A DNA stretch of 64,000 bases, from NCBI RefSeq assembly GCF_000170915.1, contig NZ_ABCT01000012.1:1-64000 (forward strand), in the 5' to 3' direction. Position numbers and translations under genes: made by a program. The notes beneath the pieces are model-generated. The model saw nothing but the letters and a program-made list of their open reading frames with translations. It was not told the DNA's origin and made no database searches. Of the stretch, positions 58,695 to 64,000 are shown piece by piece. The stretch's first letter is position 1, and every line of letters starts with the position of its first letter. Source of the DNA: Limnobacter sp. MED105 (lineage in GTDB: Bacteria; Pseudomonadota; Gammaproteobacteria; Burkholderiales; Burkholderiaceae_B).

Positions 58695-60767
58695 ATGTCC
58701 TCTTTTGATGTGCGTGGCGATTCACGCCAACGTCTTCGTGTTTCACCCCTTTCCATGGCCGTAGCACTGGTCTGCGTTTCTTTCAGCCATACGGCTTTGG
58801 CCGAAACCCTGGCACCCGTCACTGTCCAATCCGACTGGTTGGGTCCACCCACCGAGGAAAGTGTAAAAACCTACACGGGTGCGCGCACGGTGCTTGAGAA
58901 AGAAGATCTGGAAGAGCGTGGTGCTTTGAACCTGGAAGATGCCTTGCGCCGTGTGCCGGGTGTTCAAGTGCTGGACGAAACCGGCACCGGAATTTTGCCC
59001 AACATTGGTGTGCGCGGTTTGAACCCCTTGCGCAGTGAACGTTTGCAAATTTTGGTGGATGGTTACCCGATTGCCATTGGCCCTTACACCAACGTGGGCC
59101 TGTCGCTATTTCCCGTTACATTGCCCAGCCTTGAAGCTGTAGATTTGGTGCGGGGTGGTGCTGCCGTGCATTACGGGCCGAACAACGTGGGCGGTGTGCT
59201 GAATTTGGTGACCAAGCCTATTCCCGCAAAAACCAGCCAGACCTTCCGCGAGCGCCTTCAAATTTCCGAAGAAACTGGCAATATGCTGACCGACACTTAC
59301 TACCGAATTGGTGGTTTTGTGCGTGAAGACCTTGGCTTGCAATTTCAGGCCAACATTGTGGATGGCAAGGGCCAGCGTGATCGTTCAGACACCGAAGTGC
59401 GTAACTTCATTGTGGATGGCGAGTACTACCTGAACCCCAACAACGATTTCAAAGCGCAGTTGCAGTATTACGAAGTGAAGGCTGAATTGCCTGGTGCCTT
59501 AAGCCCAGCTGCCTATGATCAAAACCCAAACCAGTCGCAAAAGCCTTTTGATGCGTACGACGCAGACATGTGGCGCGGCACTTTCACCTGGAATCATTCG
59601 TTTTCCGACGATTTCAAGCTGACATGGCGCAATTTTGCGCACCAAGCAAATCGCACGTTCTTCTTCAGCCAGTCAGCCACTTTCTCGGATGACCCAGCAC
59701 AAACGCCAGCGTTTGTTCTCGATTCCCCACGCGTGTTCAGTGTGCATGGCACGGAACCAAGGTTCACCAAGCAGATAGCCAACCACACAGTGATTGCAGG
59801 TGCGCGTTTTGTTGAAGAAGATGTGCGCTTTGATGTAAGCCGCACCACGCTTGCAACAGGGGCAGTGAATCCGTTCCGCCGCTGGGACTTTACCACCAAG
59901 GCGATGGCTTACTACCTCAGCGACACCATTGCATTGATGGACGATCGTTTGAAAGTAACGCCGGGCATTCGTTATGAAGATGTTGAAACCCGCTACCGTG
60001 ATTTGAATACCGGTACCGAGTTTCAGAACAACCCCGATGAATGGTTGCCTGGCTTGACTGTGGGTTACCAGGCCACGAAAGATGTGTTCGTATTTACCAA
60101 TGCGCAGCGTTCATTGGTGCCGGTGCAAACGGCACAAGTGACGCGCGGTGGTGATGTGGGCAATGAAACCGCCGAGAACTACGAAATCGGTTCACGCTGG
60201 CAGATCAACCCGCAAGCCAATATTGCGGCAACGCTGTTCCGGGTGGATTACAAAGACCAGATCGTTTTCGATACAGGCGCATTCCGCAATCTCGGGGAAA
60301 CACGCCAAGAAGGCGTTGAGCTGGAAGGTCGCTGGAACCTGAACAGCCAAACTGAACTGGGAATGAGTTATACCTATCTGGATACGGAGCAATTGTCGGG
60401 CGCTGATCAAGGCAAGGAACTTCGCAATGCACCCACGCACCATTTGGGGTTGGATGCGGTGTACAAGTTTGGCAATTGGACGGCCAACGCAAATGCCCTG
60501 TATGTTTCTGAAAGCTTCAGTGATTCAGCCAACACACAGGTTGAAACTGCCAACGGCAGTGCTGGTGAATTGCCCGCCTACACTTTGGTGAACATGCGCG
60601 TGGGGCGTGATTTCCCGATTGGGCAAGGCAAGAACATGAATCTTGGTTTTGGGATCAATAACCTGTTTGACGAACAGTACTTCTTCCGGGGTGTGGACGT
60701 AAGCACAACCGGTCGCGTACCCGCACCTGGGCGTATGTTGCTGGTAGAAATGCAGCTTGATTTCTAA
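58695..60767 (+). CDS. TonB-dependent receptor for the operon's siderophore (PvuA/FecA-like)
   Basis: Outer-membrane receptor of 690 residues. Signal peptide with cleavage after ALA-E, TonB box-like ETLAPVTVQSDW, plug with GARTVLEKEDLEERG, NIGVRGLNPLRSERLQILVDG and VRGGAAVHYGPNNVGGVLNLVTKP, barrel ending EMQLDF. It belongs to the FecA/PvuA group of receptors for citrate-type siderophores. It is divergent from the biosynthesis operon, with Fur-like sites before both. The ATG at 58695 with AAAGGAAAA is the start; the frame is open to 58641. Confidence 0.92.
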   Translation: MSSFDVRGDSRQRLRVSPLSMAVALVCVSFSHTALAETLAPVTVQSDWLGPPTEESVKTYTGARTVLEKEDLEERGALNLEDALRRVPGVQVLDETGTGILPNIGVRGLNPLRSERLQILVDGYPIAIGPYTNVGLSLFPVTLPSLEAVDLVRGGAAVHYGPNNVGGVLNLVTKPIPAKTSQTFRERLQISEETGNMLTDTYYRIGGFVREDLGLQFQANIVDGKGQRDRSDTEVRNFIVDGEYYLNPNNDFKAQLQYYEVKAELPGALSPAAYDQNPNQSQKPFDAYDADMWRGTFTWNHSFSDDFKLTWRNFAHQANRTFFFSQSATFSDDPAQTPAFVLDSPRVFSVHGTEPRFTKQIANHTVIAGARFVEEDVRFDVSRTTLATGAVNPFRRWDFTTKAMAYYLSDTIALMDDRLKVTPGIRYEDVETRYRDLNTGTEFQNNPDEWLPGLTVGYQATKDVFVFTNAQRSLVPVQTAQVTRGGDVGNETAENYEIGSRWQINPQANIAATLFRVDYKDQIVFDTGAFRNLGETRQEGVELEGRWNLNSQTELGMSYTYLDTEQLSGADQGKELRNAPTHHLGLDAVYKFGNWTANANALYVSESFSDSANTQVETANGSAGELPAYTLVNMRVGRDFPIGQGKNMNLGFGINNLFDEQYFFRGVDVSTTGRVPAPGRMLLVEMQLDF

Positions 60768-60785
60768 TCGCTTGATGCAAGGTCC

Positions 60786-60825
60786 AAAAGCCGGTGGGGG
60801 AAGCAATTCGTCACCGGCTTTTTTT
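60786..60825 (+). terminator. Rho-independent terminator after the receptor
   Basis: AAAGCCGGTG and CACCGGCTTT form a perfect 10-bp stem over a 15-base loop followed by seven T residues. It ends at the stop of the convergent cytochrome gene. Confidence 0.93.
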
Positions 60826-60826
60826 A

Positions 60827-62737
60827 TTACTGGCCGCGTTGTTTGTCCACTTCGACAGACGCAACACCACTGGCCGTGTTGCCCCAGCTTCGGCGAATGT
60901 AAGTGACTACCGCTGCAATGTCGTTGTTGCTCAGTTCTACACGATAAGGTGGCATGCCATGTGGGTAGGGTGCAGCTTGTGTGCTGGGTGAAAACCCGCC
61001 GTTGAGCACCATGCGAATGGCATTGACCGGGTTGGGTGCAATCACATTGACATTGCCCGCCAAGGCCGGGAACTGATTGGCTTTCCCTTCTCCTTGCTTG
61101 CCATGACATTCCGCGCAGGTGTTGGTGTAAATGTTTTCGCCCCGCTGCATCAGTGGCAGCAAGGTACGTTGCCCAAGGCCTGTCGATTCTTTTTCTGAAG
61201 GGGCTTGTGCCGGCAGGCTTTTAAGGTACACCGCCATGGCTTGTATATCGGCGGCCGTGGCAAATTGCAGACTGTGCGCCACCACTTCGGCCATGGGGCC
61301 GTATGTTGCGGCATGCCGGTTAACTCCGCTTTGCAAGTACTGGGCAATGTCGCTTTCACTCCATTTGCCCAGACCGTGCAGGGAGTGATTGTTCAGCGCT
61401 GGTGCAAACCAGTCCAGTACCGGAATGGTGGCACCGCTTAAATTCAGTTTGTCTTTCAATCCACCCAAAGTGTTCCGTGGTGTGTGGCAAGCCGCGCAAT
61501 GTCCTGGGCCGTTGATCAGGTAGGCCCCTCGATTCCACAGTGCTGGTTGCGTGGTATCAGGTTTGAATTCGCCCTCAGTAAAGTACAGTGCTCTCCACAC
61601 GGCCAGAAGTGGGCGCTGGTTGAAGGGAAACTGCAAGGAAGGCTTGGGTGTTTTTTGAGCAATCGCGGGCAGGCGCTTTAAGTAAGCGAATAAGTCATCG
61701 ACTTCAGCCCGGCTCATTTTGGTGTAGTCGGTGTAGGGAAATGCCGGGTAAAGGTAGTCGCCATTTTTCGAGACACCACTGTGCATGGCTTTGTAAAAAT
61801 CATCTGCAGTCCAGCTGCCCAATCCGTGCTCGGCATTGGGGGTTAAGTTGGTGCTGTAAATTTTGCCGAAAGGTGTTTCGATGGCGCGGCCACCAGCATA
61901 AGGCTTTTTGGGATTGGCTGTGTGACAACCGGCACAATTGCCCAAACGCGCCAAATAGGCGCCGCGTTTTTCTTGCGCTGACAGCACATTCAATGCGATC
62001 GGCTCTGGCGATACATTGTTGTTACCGGGCACTGCTGTGGTGGTGTGTGTGCCGCATTTCAAAGGAAACTGAATACTGTTGGCCGGTGCGGCTTTTGGGT
62101 TTTCAGGTACTGGCTGTGCGGCCAAATAAGCTGTTGCTGTATTCAATTGCTCGGGGCTGAGTGCTTTCACCAGTGCGTGCATGCAATCAGGGTCGGCGGC
62201 TTGGCGCTGCCCGTTGCGCCATTTGCCCAGTTGCGCGTTCAGGTAATCGCGTGGCAAACCCAGCAAGCCTGGTGTATAGGGCTCAACTCCGGTCAGTGCT
62301 TGTCCGTGGCAGGCCGCGCAGGCAGGAATTTTTTTTGATGGAACACCGTCGAATACCAAACGTTTGCCTTGCTCAAGTTCTGCGGCTGAGGCTGTACTTT
62401 TTACGGGTGCAGGGTAGGGTGGATTTTGCGCAGCAAAGTATCTCGCCATTTGCTGCAAATAATCATTCGACAGATGTTGCACAATGCCGTTCATGGCGGC
62501 GTGTTGACGGCCACCATCGCGAAATGCGATCAGCTGGTTGTACAGGTAGCCTTCCGGTTTGCCGGCAATGCGCGGGTAATAACCTTCTGCGCTGGCGCGG
62601 CCTTCGGCGCCATGACAGGCCACACAAGCCTGAACACGGTTGGCCATGTCGACTGTGGTGGGTGTTGTATTGCTTTGTGCGTTTGCTGCAAAGCTGGCCA
62701 GCAGCAAGAGGGCGGTGGTGGCAAAACGGGTGGTCAT
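60827..62737 (-). CDS. Five-heme c-type cytochrome (cytochrome c4-like plus alcohol dehydrogenase cytochrome subunit-like)
   Basis: Secreted cytochrome of 636 residues with signal peptide MTTRFATTALLLLASFAANA. Five CxxCH motifs lie at about residues 38, 140, 268, 414 and 541. The first two are in a tandem c4-like part (QACVACHG, PACAACHG), the last three in a part resembling the triheme subunit of membrane alcohol/gluconate dehydrogenases (GNCAGCHT, GHCAACHT, NTCAECHG). The combination suggests a fusion that channels electrons from a periplasmic dehydrogenase to a terminal oxidase. No catalytic dehydrogenase is adjacent. The frame is open upstream to 63088 but that part covers the DUF3325 gene. 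Confidence 0.9.
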   Translation of the reverse strand: MTTRFATTALLLLASFAANAQSNTTPTTVDMANRVQACVACHGAEGRASAEGYYPRIAGKPEGYLYNQLIAFRDGGRQHAAMNGIVQHLSNDYLQQMARYFAAQNPPYPAPVKSTASAAELEQGKRLVFDGVPSKKIPACAACHGQALTGVEPYTPGLLGLPRDYLNAQLGKWRNGQRQAADPDCMHALVKALSPEQLNTATAYLAAQPVPENPKAAPANSIQFPLKCGTHTTTAVPGNNNVSPEPIALNVLSAQEKRGAYLARLGNCAGCHTANPKKPYAGGRAIETPFGKIYSTNLTPNAEHGLGSWTADDFYKAMHSGVSKNGDYLYPAFPYTDYTKMSRAEVDDLFAYLKRLPAIAQKTPKPSLQFPFNQRPLLAVWRALYFTEGEFKPDTTQPALWNRGAYLINGPGHCAACHTPRNTLGGLKDKLNLSGATIPVLDWFAPALNNHSLHGLGKWSESDIAQYLQSGVNRHAATYGPMAEVVAHSLQFATAADIQAMAVYLKSLPAQAPSEKESTGLGQRTLLPLMQRGENIYTNTCAECHGKQGEGKANQFPALAGNVNVIAPNPVNAIRMVLNGGFSPSTQAAPYPHGMPPYRVELSNNDIAAVVTYIRRSWGNTASGVASVEVDKQRGQ

Positions 62738-62793
62738 GACTACAGCTCGTGTTGAATGTGGGGCAATTATACGCCTACAACACAAGCGACCGC

Positions 62794-63084
62794 TTAACTT
62801 GACCGGGCGAGCACCCATGCCAAAACAACGGCCAGTGCCGCCGTTGCCATGACCCACACCACCAATCCAAAAGCTATTCCTTGCATGAAGCTGAGTGTGA
62901 TTGCGCTTAGCAGCAAGGCGAGCAGGCCAGCGGTGCGGCGTGCCCCCACTGAACGTAAGCCAATCGCATTGCAACGTCCAGCCCAACGGCGATGACGAAA
63001 ATGCGCCTGTTGTGAAAGTGCGATCAACAGCAAACCTGAAAACAGAAGCGAAAAAGCCAGCGCAACTTGTAGGGTTAGGTGCAT
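62794..63084 (-). CDS. DUF3325 family membrane protein
   Basis: Small inner-membrane protein of 96 residues with about three hydrophobic segments (1-22, 50-70, 72-92) and a basic loop (HFRHRRWAGR). DUF3325 proteins are found with DUF3649 and PepSY proteins in iron-uptake loci and are thought to take part in ferric reduction or siderophore handling. It overlaps the PepSY gene by 10 bases on the same strand. Confidence 0.8.
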   Translation of the reverse strand: MHLTLQVALAFSLLFSGLLLIALSQQAHFRHRRWAGRCNAIGLRSVGARRTAGLLALLLSAITLSFMQGIAFGLVVWVMATAALAVVLAWVLARSS

Positions 63085-64000
63085 TCAAAAGCCTCGTTGG
63101 GAGTGACTATTTTGCAAGCGGTGTATGTGCCCATTGCAACCATGAGAAGCAAACCCATGTCGATGGCCAGTGAATTCATGTCCCCTTGATCAAGGGCGGC
63201 TGCGAACATGCCACCTGTGTTGATTTGATTGAGCAGCCAAGCCAGCGCACACAGGGCTGTGAACACAACCGTGGGTTGAAACCACTGGCTGCTGCGGTGC
63301 GCGGCTGCCTGGTTTTCCAGCCGTTTGAATCGGACGGCGTTGACAAAAGCCCAGATTATCGTGAGCACCCACATGCCATAAAACACCCATGTTTCGGTGG
63401 TTGCGCGGTTAGGAAGTTGGTTGGGAAGAAGCTGATTTGCCACAAGATACGCGGCAGTGGCAATCATCATGCCGACAGTGCCGCCCACAGTCAGGGCTTG
63501 AACCACGGTAAAGCCTGGCAGTTTTTTCTTGTGGTGTTGAACGCGGCGCGACTCCAGCCAAAACAAAAAACCGGTGTGAATCATGAGGCAACCCAACAAA
63601 CCACCCACCACGTACAGCACTCGAAGTGCAGTGTGGTCAAACTGTATGAAGTGCAGGCCGTTGATCCAGTGGGTAAAGCTCTTGATGGGTTTGGGTTGAT
63701 GCGCATGGAGCAGTTCGCCAGTATGTAACAGCACTGTGTCGGCATGTGTACTCATTGTGATACTGCGCTCGGGAAATACCCTGCGAATTTCGAGTGTGGC
63801 GTTGCTGTCGCTCAAGTTGCGAATATTGATTGAATCGGCACGCGCAGTTTCGCCCAGTGCCTGAGTCCAGGCGGCCTCACGTGCTTGAACCAAAGTTGGC
63901 ACGGTTTTCAATGCGGCGATTTGTTGCCCGGGGTCTTCAGTAAAACCGCTGGGAGGCATGTTGATAAAACCACTCATGGCTTTTTGGGAGGCAGCTTTGT
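63075..64000 (-). CDS. PepSY-associated transmembrane protein, partial
   Basis: C-terminal 308 residues of a PepSY-TM protein; the frame is still open at the window edge so the start is outside. The visible part has a PepSY-like segment (SINIRNLSDSNATLEIRR) and membrane helices (about ALRVLYVVGGLLGCLMIHTG, TVGGTVGMMIATAAYLVA, WVFYGMWVLTIIWAFVN, VVFTALCALAWLL and the C-terminal one), with HWINGLHFIQFD and the H-x6-H patterns seen in iron-regulated membrane reductases. With DUF3325 it forms the usual ferric-siderophore reductase-like set in iron loci. Confidence 0.85.
   Translation of the reverse strand, partial: KAASQKAMSGFINMPPSGFTEDPGQQIAALKTVPTLVQAREAAWTQALGETARADSINIRNLSDSNATLEIRRVFPERSITMSTHADTVLLHTGELLHAHQPKPIKSFTHWINGLHFIQFDHTALRVLYVVGGLLGCLMIHTGFLFWLESRRVQHHKKKLPGFTVVQALTVGGTVGMMIATAAYLVANQLLPNQLPNRATTETWVFYGMWVLTIIWAFVNAVRFKRLENQAAAHRSSQWFQPTVVFTALCALAWLLNQINTGGMFAAALDQGDMNSLAIDMGLLLMVAMGTYTACKIVTPNEAFECT

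Overview
The window looks like a chromosomal segment of an aerobic, free-living betaproteobacterium (order Burkholderiales). The gene families (HexR, DUF3325/PepSY iron-uptake proteins, the ohrR/ohr pair, a betaproteobacterial-type Bfr, DUF6351 and DUF6091 proteins) and the moderate GC content recall Limnobacter, but the genus is an inference. No rRNA, tRNA, CRISPR array, prophage or insertion sequence was seen; coding density is high and almost every gene starts within 150 bases of a neighbour.

Layout. 1-3.2 kb: start of katG, a LysR regulator and a divergent isochorismatase-family hydrolase plus pirin. 3.3-7.3 kb: a tight five-gene operon (acyl-CoA dehydrogenase, SDR, APH-type kinase, DUF6285 protein, histidine phosphatase) that matches the lvaC-D-A-B logic of levulinate/4-hydroxyacyl-CoA catabolism. 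7.3-10.3 kb: an ECF42-type sigma factor operon with two DGPF/YciI proteins. 10.3-12.5 kb: a Fur-controlled TonB receptor. 12.5-25.2 kb: MscS channel, secreted lipoproteins (ceramidase, DUF3089 hydrolase, di-heme DUF1111 protein), a nitroreductase, an odd catalase-like protein, an Fe-dependent alcohol dehydrogenase and a PqqU/YncD-like TonB receptor. 25.2-31.4 kb: a HigB/HigA-like toxin-antitoxin pair, a PhaC-like hydrolase, a secreted intradiol dioxygenase, a ChaN lipoprotein, a putative secreted metallopeptidase and a Tat-exported dienelactone hydrolase, followed by ohrR and ohr. 31.4-36.9 kb: amidoligase/C26 peptidase pair, YqaA-like protein, ArsH, modABC. 37-44.6 kb: DUF6351 lipoprotein, hybrid histidine kinase, HexR with its own operator, SMP-30 lactonase and pgi.

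44.7-64 kb is an iron island: siderophore receptor-tonB-exbB-exbD, bacterioferritin and Bfd, a complete NIS siderophore operon with the vibrioferrin gene order (ATP-grasp, IucA/IucC, MFS, IucA/IucC, PLP decarboxylase) preceded by an SbnG-like aldolase that may make citrate, its divergent receptor, a five-heme cytochrome c, and DUF3325/PepSY membrane proteins. Fur-box-like palindromes stand in front of nearly every iron unit, so these genes probably act as one iron-starvation regulon.

The most unusual non-coding signals are a structured leader (14-bp and 9-bp nested stems kept by G-U wobbles) before the receptor at 46.7-48.9 kb, a hairpin that covers the ribosome binding site of the intradiol dioxygenase, a perfect 14-bp inverted repeat around the Fur box of bfd, and three matching palindromes that seem to place a dienelactone hydrolase under OhrR.
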